A stretch of DNA of 43,870 nucleotides from IMG/VR virus record IMGVR_UViG_3300021375_000056, positions 1 through 43,870 of that record; one strand, written 5' to 3'. The position numbers were made by a program, and so were the translations under genes. The notes under the pieces were generated by a model that saw only the letters and a program-made list of their open reading frames with translations, ran no database searches and was not told the DNA's origin. Every line of letters starts with the position of its first letter. The first letter of the stretch is position 1. Source of the stretch: a virus. This document shows, in pieces, positions 15,488 through 23,830 of this stretch.

Positions 15488-16312
15488 CTATGATTGTCTT
15501 ATTTGGAAAGTATTAACCGTTGTGTTGGTGTTAGCAGGTGTACATAAGAGTCTCATGTTTCCTGAATCAACATCAGCTGTCAACGAAAATAATGAAGCCG
15601 TACTGAATATATCGCCATATTGAACGAAATATGCATTGGATCCATCATTGATTAATAATACTTCGGCTGAATGTGTTCCTGCACTCGCATGAGTGGCAGT
15701 AAGAACATATTTAATACCTTTATTGGTAACTGCATTACTTGATAATACTTGATTAGCAGTAGTTGCACTAAAGACACTATTTGTATAGTATCCCTGCACT
15801 AAATTAGCAGCGGTAACTGCTACTACTTCTAATGTATCACCTGCAATTGCATTTTCTGCCAGTGTGATTGTCGTTGTGTTTGTTGCAGTATAATCTGCAC
15901 CACCATCAATTAACTTAACACCATTAAGGAATACCTGTTCTGAACCTACAGTGTAAGACAATGCATTACTGTCATCATCATTACCTGTAAATACAGTTTG
16001 GTTACCCGAAACGGTGTATTTGAAAATTGAAACACCTGAACCACCTAAGGTTGCAAATGAAACTGTTCCTGAACCATTGGTTTGAAGAACTTGTCCATTT
16101 GAACCATCACTGGTTGGAAATGTTATAGCGTCATTAATTTGTAGAGTTTTTGGGTTAGACCCAATCTCTACAACAGCAGCAGAACCATCATTCTTCTCGG
16201 TATAAAATCTACCGTGATAAGTATTGACAGCCAATTCCCCTAGTGATAAATCACCAGTACTAGGAACTGCGTTCTGAGTCGAACTTCTTTTAAACTGTAT
16301 AACTGTTGCCAT
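15488..16312 (-). CDS. Tail-fibre protein with Mtd-like N-terminus (274 residues)
   Basis: Residues 1-55 (VIQFKRSSTQNAVPSTGDLSLGELAVNTYHGRFYTEK) match a phage fibre N-terminal domain also present in the 544-residue protein upstream. It resembles the 'IQxKRS...LxxGELAxN..dgk.f' virion-attachment region of Mtd-type fibres. The middle has a module with 'NQTVFTGNDDDSN' and 'VFLNGVKLIDGGADYTATN', a strand-rich unit seen elsewhere in this window. The last 80 residues are the shared C-terminal domain (GIKYVLTATHAS... LLINDGSNAYFVQYGD...DVDSGNMRLLCTPANTNTTV). An AGGAG site precedes the ATG. Likely a short tail fibre. Confidence 0.75.
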   Translation of the reverse strand: MATVIQFKRSSTQNAVPSTGDLSLGELAVNTYHGRFYTEKNDGSAAVVEIGSNPKTLQINDAITFPTSDGSNGQVLQTNGSGTVSFATLGGSGVSIFKYTVSGNQTVFTGNDDDSNALSYTVGSEQVFLNGVKLIDGGADYTATNTTTITLAENAIAGDTLEVVAVTAANLVQGYYTNSVFSATTANQVLSSNAVTNKGIKYVLTATHASAGTHSAEVLLINDGSNAYFVQYGDIFSTASLFSLTADVDSGNMRLLCTPANTNTTVNTFQIRQS

Positions 16313-16349
16313 TTCTATCTCCTATTGAAAGTATGTTAAAGAATATTAA

Positions 16350-17984
16350 TTAAAATGTTCCACCGTCAATAGCAGTAATGGTAACTGCACCACTTGATAC
16401 TGTAAAGTTAGCACTAGCAAAACTAGCGATACCTTTATTAGATGTTGTTGCATCTTCTCCAGTAATGGTTGCTGTACCACCTGAGTACGCTACATCCATA
16501 CCTTCACCAGCAGCGACAATTACAGAACCTAAGTTAGATGCTGTAGATACTTCAGCTGCAATCGTAATTGCACCTGCACCGTTAGTGATATCAATACCAT
16601 CACCAGCAGTAAGAGTTGCTTTGTCCATTAAACCTGAAGATGTGTCACCAATTAAGATTTGACCATCTGTAGGAGCTGAGCCTGCATAGTTGTCAATACT
16701 TCCACTCATCGTTGCGTTAGCAAGACTTAAGTTTCCGAATTTACCAGCCATTGCAGTACCAGAGAATACTGAAGAACTATCTGTTGCACTTGTTAGAGCG
16801 ACAAAAGAACCATCTGTATCATCCATACCAAAGAAACCAATTTTAGCACCACCGGAGTTGTACTTAAATTTAATACCTCTGTCTAGGTTATCGTCTGAAC
16901 TATCTGAACCAATTTCGAATACAGGGTCAGCGATATTTACTGTTGTTGAGTTTACTGTTGTTGTAGTACCATTAACTGCCAAGTTTCCTGTGACTGTTAA
17001 GTTACCAGATGTTGTTAAAGTTGCAGTTGTAATATCGTCTGATATTAAGTTTCCTGAAACTGTTAAGTTATTTGCGACTGTCACATTGTTTGGAAGACCA
17101 ACTGTTAAAGTTTGTCCTGACATTGATGTTTCAATCTCGTTTGCTGTACCAGCGATTGTTAGTGACTGAGAGTCTAAGTCTACTGCACCTGTTCCACTGT
17201 CACCAGCCATATCTAAGTCTGAAGCGGTTACACTACTGTCTACATATGCTTTTACTGATTGTTGAGAAGGAACTTTAACTGCTGAGTTAGAAGCCATGTT
17301 GTCTTCGTCTACAAAGAAGTTAATCTTATCTAATGTCACATTACTATCTAAGATAGCTGCAGTATCTACTGCATCATCTGCTAATTTAGCAGCGTTGATA
17401 GCGTTGTTTGCGATTGTCATAACACCTGTGTCGGCCATAGTGGCGTCACCAGACATTACATTGTCAATCCATTTTGATGTTCCTGTATCATATAATAACA
17501 TTGCACCATCACCTGCGGATGTGATATTTACATCACTACCACCAGCAAGGGTTGAAGTTGTTGATACGAAAGAAAGTACTCCGTTACCATCTGTTCCTAT
17601 AACTTGGTTAGCAGAACCATCAGCACTAGGTAGCGTGAAGGTTACTGAAGAACCAAGAGTATCTGCAGCTTTAAGACCAACGAAGTTTGTTCCATTATCG
17701 GAATCTTCCATGATTTGTAAAGTTGCACCAGCAGTAGAACCATTACCAACTTTAAAGTTAGCAGGTGTTGCTGAAGAACCAGCAAGCATATCAGTATAAT
17801 ACTTACCACCAATCGCATGGATTAGGGCTGTAGAATTATCTGAATCTACTGATTCGATGAATAGTTTAGCAGATGCACCAGAATTACTTCTATCTTGTAC
17901 ATACGCCAATTCACCTTCCGATAAATCTGATATCGCCGGAGCAGATGCGCCTGTACTTCTTTTGATTTGAATTACTGTTGCCAT
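16350..17984 (-). CDS. Tail-fibre protein with Mtd-like N-terminus, ending in IDGGTF
   Basis: This 544-residue fibre starts with VIQIKRSTGASAPAISDLSEGELAY, the same virion-attachment type of N-terminus as the 274-residue fibre. It contains 'DEDNMASNSAVKVPSQQSVKAYVDSSV', a unit shared with the 874-residue fibre, and 'NLTVTGNLAVNGTTTTVNSTTVNIADPVFEIG', typical of marine phage fibre stems. It ends 'VTITAIDGGTF', a terminal motif shared with the 80- and 72-residue genes. A modest AGGAAA ribosome site precedes the ATG. The 142-base upstream gap contains an ACTAAATA box and several hairpins, so this gene probably has its own structured leader. Confidence 0.78.
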   Translation of the reverse strand: MATVIQIKRSTGASAPAISDLSEGELAYVQDRSNSGASAKLFIESVDSDNSTALIHAIGGKYYTDMLAGSSATPANFKVGNGSTAGATLQIMEDSDNGTNFVGLKAADTLGSSVTFTLPSADGSANQVIGTDGNGVLSFVSTTSTLAGGSDVNITSAGDGAMLLYDTGTSKWIDNVMSGDATMADTGVMTIANNAINAAKLADDAVDTAAILDSNVTLDKINFFVDEDNMASNSAVKVPSQQSVKAYVDSSVTASDLDMAGDSGTGAVDLDSQSLTIAGTANEIETSMSGQTLTVGLPNNVTVANNLTVSGNLISDDITTATLTTSGNLTVTGNLAVNGTTTTVNSTTVNIADPVFEIGSDSSDDNLDRGIKFKYNSGGAKIGFFGMDDTDGSFVALTSATDSSSVFSGTAMAGKFGNLSLANATMSGSIDNYAGSAPTDGQILIGDTSSGLMDKATLTAGDGIDITNGAGAITIAAEVSTASNLGSVIVAAGEGMDVAYSGGTATITGEDATTSNKGIASFASANFTVSSGAVTITAIDGGTF

Positions 17985-18019
17985 TTTTATTTTCCTATAA
18001 AAATTAAATTAATTGTTGT

Positions 18020-18100
18020 GACTCAGCACTCCTGAGTCGTGATTACATAATATAGAACTGTCCTCTCACAATGAGGGTCGTTGTCTCACTGGTCGACAAC
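18020..18100 (-). other. Structured 5' leader of the 544-residue fibre gene
   Basis: Three inverted repeats lie in the gap: GACTCAG/CTGAGTC at 18020-18038 (loop 5), CCTC/GAGG at 18062-18076 (extendable with a bulge) and GTTGTC/GACAAC at 18080-18100 (loop 9). None is followed on the minus strand by a clean T-run, so they look more like leader-RNA structure than a standard terminator. The ACTAAATA box lies just upstream. Confidence 0.5.
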
Positions 18101-18115
18101 CTTGATTTGTACTAT

Positions 18116-18123
18116 TATTTAGT
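18116..18123 (-). promoter_or_regulatory. Late-type promoter box with long leader
   Basis: The minus strand reads ACTAAATA, immediately after the stop of the 80-residue gene and 131 bases before the ATG of the 544-residue fibre. It is identical in eight bases to boxes at 7556-7563 and 18707-18714. Confidence 0.5.
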
Positions 18124-18126
18124 GTT

Positions 18127-18369
18127 TTAGAATGTTCCGCCGTCTATCGTAGTGGTAGTTGTCCACTTATCAGTTGACTGGTCATATGAGAGAAGACCGT
18201 CATCTGTTTCAGTTGCATTTACATCTGAAAGTTCATTGATAGATTTAGCAGATAAGTCTGTTGCGCCACCTTGGGCACCAACAGTCACTTGTTTTGCTCT
18301 TAGATTTGTTGTGTTTGATAATACGCCACCTATAGTAGCGACTCTTGATACTACGCCTTTTATTGCCAT
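18127..18369 (-). CDS. Short fibre-module protein ending in IDGGTF (80 residues)
   Basis: This 80-residue protein contains 'AKSINELSDVNATETDDGLLSYDQSTDKW', the common fibre unit 'L.DLsDVn...dG..L.yd..t.kW', and ends 'TTTTTIDGGTF'. The N-terminus (MAIKGVVSRVATIGGVLSNTTNLRAKQVTVG) may be a small attachment region. Its ATG overlaps the stop of the 110-residue gene by one base. Small size, fibre-like sequence and coupling suggest a structural adaptor or a reduced fibre. It could be a remnant of a larger fibre whose distal part was lost. Confidence 0.65.
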   Translation of the reverse strand: MAIKGVVSRVATIGGVLSNTTNLRAKQVTVGAQGGATDLSAKSINELSDVNATETDDGLLSYDQSTDKWTTTTTIDGGTF

Positions 18370-18701
18370 TATCTGGTTACTCCTGGTGTGACGATTGCTT
18401 GACCCTCTACAACTCTAGTTGTTATACCACCAGCACTTGTTATGTTCATATCATACACATATCTTCCAGGTTCTAATGATGATGTTTGAGTATCAGTCAA
18501 AGATAATGTCACTTTACCTGTAGCGTTCTCATTACTGGTAGCGAATGTGGCAGATATGGTTGAAGAACCGTATGTCTTTCTTATTTGTCCTGCTGATGAA
18601 TAACCAGAGAGATTCAAAGCCTCTCCTGTTGCATCGGAAACATCTACAGCAACTGTAAAGTCTGTTCCCTGGTCGATAAATAAATTTGCGATTATAGCCA
18701 T
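18369..18701 (-). CDS. Small virion protein, BppU-N-like (110 residues)
   Basis: This 110-residue beta-rich protein (IANLFIDQGTDFTVAVDVSD..., LSGYSSAGQIRKTYGS, then GRYVYDMNITSAGGITTRVVEGQAIVTPGVTR) is of a type common in marine T4-like phages. It resembles the N-terminal domain of baseplate upper proteins (BppU family), which connects receptor-binding proteins to baseplates: 'Dt..i......t..Dl.gy.v.a.irk.y', then 'PG.Y.YDi.........rvveG...v.pgVT'. An ACTAAATA box ends exactly five bases before the ATG; the nearest AGGA is about 16 bases away, too far for a normal ribosome site. It is coupled to the 80-residue gene. Confidence 0.7.
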   Translation of the reverse strand: MAIIANLFIDQGTDFTVAVDVSDATGEALNLSGYSSAGQIRKTYGSSTISATFATSNENATGKVTLSLTDTQTSSLEPGRYVYDMNITSAGGITTRVVEGQAIVTPGVTR

Positions 18702-18706
18702 ATTAC

Positions 18707-18714
18707 TATTTAGT
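18707..18714 (-). promoter_or_regulatory. Late-type promoter box five bases from an ATG
   Basis: The minus strand reads ACTAAATA-GTAAT-ATG. The box lies in the short gap after the 364-residue repeat gene and would give a leaderless transcript for the 110-residue gene. Confidence 0.5.
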
Positions 18715-18718
18715 CATC

Positions 18719-19813
18719 CTATTCGTCAAACGGTGTTGCAGGTACCTGATGAATTTTCTCAACTGTTGAACTATCTTTCTTGACAAAGACTTTAGTTGAA
18801 GCTTTTACAACACCATCACTATCTTTTATAAAGACTCCTTTCACTTTTGCAACTGGTGTTATTGGTCTATTAGAGTTCTCTGTTGTTTGAAATATAAACG
18901 GAGACCTGAATCCATATGGTTGTTGTCTGTTTTGTTGGAAAGTATAAGACGCCTGACCTTGTGCAATATATGGTTGTTGACCAATAAGAGGATTTCTGTA
19001 AGTAGAAGGACTTCTATATGAGAAAGGATATGTAAATGGTTGTCTTCTAATATAAGGGTCTTGTCTATTATGAGTATTAAGATATTGTGCGTTATGTGAT
19101 GACGGTGTTCTCTTATTTCTAATATTAGGTTCTTGTTGTGACCTTATATTGGGTTGTTGTTTATTCTTAAGCGCTTGTCTAATAGAAGGTGTTTGTGCGT
19201 TTCTGATATTAGGTTCTTGTTGACTCGCTGGTGTTCTTGTTATAGACGGAGTTTGTTTACTCGCTTGATAAGCAGACTGTTTGTTTCTTATAACAGATTC
19301 CTGTTTATTTTTAATAGTAGGTTGTTGCTGATTTCTAATAAAAGGATTCTGCGTATTGGCTTGTGCATCAGCAAGATAAGGAGACTGAGCACTTCTAGTA
19401 TTAGGTTCTTGAGCAGGCGCTTGTTTGTCTCTTATACTAGGCGCTTGTTTGGCTCTAATAACAGGTTCTTGTTGATTTGCAATATACGGAGTTTGATGAT
19501 TTCTTTCAAACGGATTTTGTCTGTTTCTAATATTAGGTTCTTGTTGGTCTCTAATATTGGGCTGTTGATTACTTTCCTGCTGATTTCTTTCAAACGGATG
19601 TTGTTTGTTTCTAATATTGGGTTGTTGATTACTTTCCTGCTGATTTCTTTCAAACGGATGCTGTCTATTTTTAATAGTAGGTTGTTGTGCTTGATGCTGT
19701 CGATTTCTCTCAAACGGATGTTGTTTATTTCTAATAACAGGTTCTTGTGCCGACTGTTGCACCTGTGTAGCAATCGGATGTTGGTATATGTATGGTTGTT
19801 GTCCTACTGGCAT
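18719..19813 (-). CDS. Proline-repeat fibre protein (RNKQHPFERN type)
   Basis: This 364-residue protein is built of proline-centred repeats: 'NKQHPFERNRQ', 'QQPNIRNKQ', 'QEPVIRNKQ' and 'TPSIRDKQ' units over residues 1-305, with proline steps of 6, 8 or 12. The last 60 residues are different: 'KVKGVFIKDSDGVVKASTKVFVKKDSS' is homologous to the first 50 residues of the Hint-containing fibre (GAWVKTDSGTWKAADQIYVKT), so a shared small domain sits at opposite ends of the two proteins. The repeats are strongly basic and contain no Cys. An AAGGAA ribosome site precedes the ATG. I infer a fibre or adhesin component of the virion. Confidence 0.72.
   Translation of the reverse strand: MPVGQQPYIYQHPIATQVQQSAQEPVIRNKQHPFERNRQHQAQQPTIKNRQHPFERNQQESNQQPNIRNKQHPFERNQQESNQQPNIRDQQEPNIRNRQNPFERNHQTPYIANQQEPVIRAKQAPSIRDKQAPAQEPNTRSAQSPYLADAQANTQNPFIRNQQQPTIKNKQESVIRNKQSAYQASKQTPSITRTPASQQEPNIRNAQTPSIRQALKNKQQPNIRSQQEPNIRNKRTPSSHNAQYLNTHNRQDPYIRRQPFTYPFSYRSPSTYRNPLIGQQPYIAQGQASYTFQQNRQQPYGFRSPFIFQTTENSNRPITPVAKVKGVFIKDSDGVVKASTKVFVKKDSSTVEKIHQVPATPFDE
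18895..19805 (-). repeat. Coding short tandem repeats, NIRNKQ/HPFERN units
   Basis: On the plus strand 'tttctttcaaacggatg', 'ctaatattgggttgttg' and 'ctaatattaggttcttgt' words recur. Two adjacent copies of about 72 bases (around 19549-19620 and 19615-19680) are nearly identical, suggesting recent duplication. Confidence 0.8.
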
Positions 19814-19824
19814 ATTATTTTTCC

Positions 19825-21426
19825 TTACTCGGGTAAGTTAGGACCTCCCAGACCACTATTGTCTTGCACTGAATATCCTATATCACATTCATATGTATAA
19901 TTTTGATGAGTAGAATGTTCAAAGTGAATTTTAAATGAACCTATCATTCCAGTCACAAAACTACCTATAGAAGTTATTGTATATACAGCTTGTTTTCCAG
20001 TAGAATTGGTGGTCACCCCTGTGGCAGGCGAAGCACTTGTACCGACAGGTAAAGTATTTCCTGATTGTAATCCGTTGTTGCTTCCTGGTGCGCTGATACT
20101 ATCTTCCAGTCTAACTGTATAATTATCTGCTGCTAAGTCTTCGAGTTCATAACAATTACTTTGTACATTTGTTCCTGTGTAGGTTATGCCGCTAGAACCG
20201 TAAGTAATCTGATACACTGTACTGGCCGAAAGACCGGTGCCATCTTTCCATCTAAGGGTACCACCGGTACCCCCTCCAGAAACAAAAATACCAACATTCA
20301 TGTTATGACGACCACTAGTAGTTCCTGTTGACCTTGTGACTTTTATTATCATAGTCACTGAAGAATTAAAAGAAGAATTCGTTGATGTCATGTTGCCTGA
20401 TACCTCTGCGACAGTAGTATCTTCAGCTACAAATGCATAAGGTGTTCGTGCATTTCTTGAGTTTTGTGTATTAACAATTATTGGCGTCCTAAATGGTGAC
20501 CTATGGTCATATATACTAGGCGATTGATGTTGATAGATTGAAGGACTTCTATAGGGTGACCTATGGTCATATGTACTAGGCGATTGATGCTGATAGATTG
20601 AAGGACTTCTAAATGGCGACCTATGGTCATATGTACTAGGCGATTGATGTTGATAGATTGAAGGACTTCTAAATGGCGACCTATGGTCATATGTCAACGG
20701 ACTTTGATGCTGATAGGTGTCTGGACTTCTATGCTGATAGATACTAGGTTCTCTATTATCGTATGTAGAAGGTGACCTATGGTCATAAGTAAATGGTGAC
20801 CTATGTTGATAAGTAAATGGACTTCTATAAGGTGACCTATGGTCATATATTAAAGGTTGTCTATTTTGATATGTAGAAGGTGTTTGAGAAGGACTTCTAT
20901 GGTCATATGTTAAAGGACTTCTATGGTCATATGTAAAAGGACTTCTATGTTCATATGTTAAAGGTTGTCTATTCGTATAGATGCTAGGCGTTCTAGTCTG
21001 AGTCGGTGTACGATATATCAAAGGACTTCTATGTTGATATGTAGAAGGTTCTCTATGTTGATAATTTAACTGATAAGTAAACGGTGACCTATGGTCATAT
21101 GTCAACGGACTTCTATGTTGATATGTAGAAGGCGTCTGAATATTGTATATTGACGGCGCCCTACTTGTATATATAGCAGGCGACCTATGCTGATAAGTTG
21201 TTTGTGCGACACCTTGAGCAATTATTGGATTTTGTGCATCGCTGGGTTGTCTAACATTTACAGATATTCTGTTATCATATGTAAATGGTTGTGTTCCTTG
21301 AGTAGCAACCTGATAAACTCTTTGTGCAATATTCGGTTGTTGACCAGCTGCAGGTACTCTGGCTAAAAAGGGTTGCTGAAAAGTTCCACCATTCTTATCA
21401 TGTTTTATAAAAATATCGTCTGACAT
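19825..21426 (-). CDS. Proline-repeat fibre protein with distinct C-terminal domain
   Basis: This 533-residue protein has a short N-terminus (MSDDIFIKHDKNGGTFQQPF), repeats of YDHRSPxT, YQHQSPSI and HRSPFRSPSIYQ type over residues 30-325, then a C-terminal globular part of about 200 residues. The latter (TTVAEVSGNMTSTNSSFNSSVTMIIK... TYECDIGYSVQDNSGLGGPNLPE) is rich in Ser/Thr/Gly and looks like a beta-sandwich, with two Cys. I recognise no named family. The repeat-plus-globular-tip layout fits a fibre with a distal binding domain. It starts 11 bases after the 797-residue fibre gene and is followed 12 bases later by the 364-residue repeat gene, so the three are likely co-transcribed. Confidence 0.72.
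   Translation of the reverse strand: MSDDIFIKHDKNGGTFQQPFLARVPAAGQQPNIAQRVYQVATQGTQPFTYDNRISVNVRQPSDAQNPIIAQGVAQTTYQHRSPAIYTSRAPSIYNIQTPSTYQHRSPLTYDHRSPFTYQLNYQHREPSTYQHRSPLIYRTPTQTRTPSIYTNRQPLTYEHRSPFTYDHRSPLTYDHRSPSQTPSTYQNRQPLIYDHRSPYRSPFTYQHRSPFTYDHRSPSTYDNREPSIYQHRSPDTYQHQSPLTYDHRSPFRSPSIYQHQSPSTYDHRSPFRSPSIYQHQSPSTYDHRSPYRSPSIYQHQSPSIYDHRSPFRTPIIVNTQNSRNARTPYAFVAEDTTVAEVSGNMTSTNSSFNSSVTMIIKVTRSTGTTSGRHNMNVGIFVSGGGTGGTLRWKDGTGLSASTVYQITYGSSGITYTGTNVQSNCYELEDLAADNYTVRLEDSISAPGSNNGLQSGNTLPVGTSASPATGVTTNSTGKQAVYTITSIGSFVTGMIGSFKIHFEHSTHQNYTYECDIGYSVQDNSGLGGPNLPE
20450..21340 (-). repeat. Coding short tandem repeats, YDHRSP/YQHQSP units
   Basis: Around 20495-20700 a block of about 60 bases (plus-strand words 'ggtgacctatggtcatat', 'actaggcgattgatg', 'tgatagattgaaggacttct') occurs in at least three nearly perfect tandem copies. 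The remainder has more diverged 24-base units. Confidence 0.85.
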
Positions 21427-21436
21427 ATTTTGTTCA

Positions 21437-23830
21437 CTATATTAAAAAGAAAAGATGACCTATCTCTTTTCCACTACCACTCGGAAGACCACTAGATAAA
21501 TCTGAGTCTGTTATCACACTATAATCTAACTCTATATCATTACCGTCTAAGGCAATACCATTACTCACTGAAGCTTCGAATGTTATCTCACCATCTGTAG
21601 TTGTGTTAGTACCACCTTCTGGATTATCATTGTAGGTGAGTTTTATACCTTTATTTAGTTCAACATTATCAGTACCATTTTGAGTTGATGTCATCTTAAA
21701 GACATCTGCAACTCTGTTGTCTGTAAAGAATACAGCAGAAGCGTCTTCAGTTAAATTACTAGTACTACCAGCTTGGTCAGCAGGGTTCCAAGCACTACCA
21801 CTCCAAACTAATACTTGGCCAGTACTTGCACCACTATTAACATTTGCTAAATCTTCTAAGTCGATTGAAGGTAAGTCTGATAATGCAAGATTAACTGAGG
21901 TTGCAATAGATACATCACCCTTTGCAGTCTGAGTAGCAGTACCTGTGACTTTACCAGTTAATGTGAAATCAGAATTATCTACTACTAGGTCAACAGTTCC
22001 ATCGGCATCTTGATATGTTGCAGTAATACCTGTCTCAGTATTACCTGTAAACATTCCACCAGAAAGGTCTTGTACTTTCTCGGTAAGTCCAACATTTGAC
22101 CATGAAGAACCAGTTTGAACTAAAATTTGGTCATTAGTATTGTTTGCATCTGAAACATCGTATAAGTCATTTAGAGCAAGTTCGGTAGAAGTAATATCTC
22201 CTTTAGTCAAAGCTCTAAGAGTAGTTGCAATTGTCAAATTACCCTTTGCAGTCTGAGTAGCAGTACCTGTGACTCCGCCTGTTAATGTGAAATCTGAATC
22301 TGATACTACTAAATTTGTTTTGCCTGTACCATCGTTGTATGTGACTGATAGACCTGTTTCAGTATTACCAGTGAACATTGCACCAGCGATATCTTCAACT
22401 CTCTCTTGCATTGGCGTATTCACCCATGCACTACCATTATACAGTAAAACATCATCATTTGCAAGCGATGAATTGGTTACATTTGCAAGATAATCTATAT
22501 TCTTTAATGCGATTCTATCGTCTGCTCTTGTATCTGTATAATATAGATTAGAACTATGTTCTGTTAAGTTTTGTGTCGTGTGGTTTGCAAGACTTGAAAC
22601 TGTACCAGTCAAAGAACCTGCGTTTGGATTACTGTTGTGGTCAGATGTTGTATCTAATATTGTATGAGTGCCATCAAAATCTTTGATGTTATTAACTACA
22701 GCACTACCTGATTTGAATACTGAGTTTGTATCACCTGTTATATCATCAACACTTGTAATGTCGCCACCAGTGATACTCAATGTACCATCTGTTAGAGTTC
22801 CTACTGTTGCAGTTCCTGATACATTTGATAAGTTTGAAAATACATTTGACCATCTCTTTGATGTTAATCCCAATGAATATGTATTAGTTGTTTCTGGTCT
22901 TAGATGAGAGTTTGCATAACCTGTGAATGTAATCGTATCACTAGCGGCATTACCTAATGTTGTGTTTCCTTCTACTGTAAGATTTGCATTTAAGGTTGTA
23001 TTGTCAACTACTTGAAGTGTTGATTGCATATGCACAGCACCATCAATGTCTACAGCATCTAAATGAGATGTACCGTTTACATCAATGTTGCCTTCGATAT
23101 CTAAGAATCCTGAGAATGTTCCGTTGACTGCGCCTGTTATAGAACCACTGTTAATACTCATTGTAGAATCAGTGATAGTAGGTGCAGTTAGTGTCTTGCC
23201 TGTTGTGAGTAAGATATCATCTTCTGCAAATGTCTTACCTGCAAGTTGTATTGTGTATCCAGATTCTAGTAGAGTTGTTGGTGATGAACTATCTCCATTT
23301 ATAATAACACCGTTTGCGTTGGTGTTATAGATTGTGTTCTCAACTGTTTTCTGGAAGAATGATGCAACTGAATTTGCAATATTTGTTCCTACAAATGCAC
23401 CAGTGTATGAGTATACATGAAGTCTATCGTTAGTAGACATTGCATTGGCTTGACCAGATGCATAAGTACCTGTTAGTGTGATACCCTCATGCGAACCTGT
23501 ACCAGTAGGATTAGAAATAATGAAATCTACATCTTCTATCAAATGTCTTTCGTTTTTAAATACTTGAATCTTGTCTTTTACAAAGACTAAGTTATTTACG
23601 AACTCATCGTTACCTGTAAATAGTGTTTGGTTTGTTGATGCAACGAATATGAACTCTTGGAAGAAAAACTGTTTGTCTTCTAAAACATTAACAGCATCAA
23701 CTATTGTTCCGTTGTTTCCAGTCTTTAATCCAGCTCTTAGACCAGAAACATCACCCACATCATATGCGAGTTCGTTATAGGTAGTTCTAAAGTCTTCAAT
23801 TGTTGCGAAGTTGTCTACTGTTTTAGCCAT
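21437..23830 (-). CDS. Large tail-fibre or baseplate-attached fibre protein (797 residues)
   Basis: The N-terminal 200 residues (NFATIEDFRTTYNELAYDVGDVSGLRAGL..., NQTLFTGNDEF, IQVFKNERHLIEDVDFIISN) form the type of attachment region that follows DUF4815 proteins in marine T4-like phages. The rest is fibre: 'NIDVNGTSHLDAVDIDGAVHMQSTLQVV' and 'RPETTNTYSLGLTSKRWSNVFS', and two copies of 'VEDIAGAMFTGNTETG..VTYND' and 'FTLTGGVTGTATQTAKG', a module also found in the 874-residue fibre. It begins inside the end of the 73-residue gene (8-base overlap), so it is coupled to it. Likely role: long fibre connecting to the baseplate. Confidence 0.75.
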   Translation of the reverse strand: MAKTVDNFATIEDFRTTYNELAYDVGDVSGLRAGLKTGNNGTIVDAVNVLEDKQFFFQEFIFVASTNQTLFTGNDEFVNNLVFVKDKIQVFKNERHLIEDVDFIISNPTGTGSHEGITLTGTYASGQANAMSTNDRLHVYSYTGAFVGTNIANSVASFFQKTVENTIYNTNANGVIINGDSSSPTTLLESGYTIQLAGKTFAEDDILLTTGKTLTAPTITDSTMSINSGSITGAVNGTFSGFLDIEGNIDVNGTSHLDAVDIDGAVHMQSTLQVVDNTTLNANLTVEGNTTLGNAASDTITFTGYANSHLRPETTNTYSLGLTSKRWSNVFSNLSNVSGTATVGTLTDGTLSITGGDITSVDDITGDTNSVFKSGSAVVNNIKDFDGTHTILDTTSDHNSNPNAGSLTGTVSSLANHTTQNLTEHSSNLYYTDTRADDRIALKNIDYLANVTNSSLANDDVLLYNGSAWVNTPMQERVEDIAGAMFTGNTETGLSVTYNDGTGKTNLVVSDSDFTLTGGVTGTATQTAKGNLTIATTLRALTKGDITSTELALNDLYDVSDANNTNDQILVQTGSSWSNVGLTEKVQDLSGGMFTGNTETGITATYQDADGTVDLVVDNSDFTLTGKVTGTATQTAKGDVSIATSVNLALSDLPSIDLEDLANVNSGASTGQVLVWSGSAWNPADQAGSTSNLTEDASAVFFTDNRVADVFKMTSTQNGTDNVELNKGIKLTYNDNPEGGTNTTTDGEITFEASVSNGIALDGNDIELDYSVITDSDLSSGLPSGSGKEIGHLFFLI

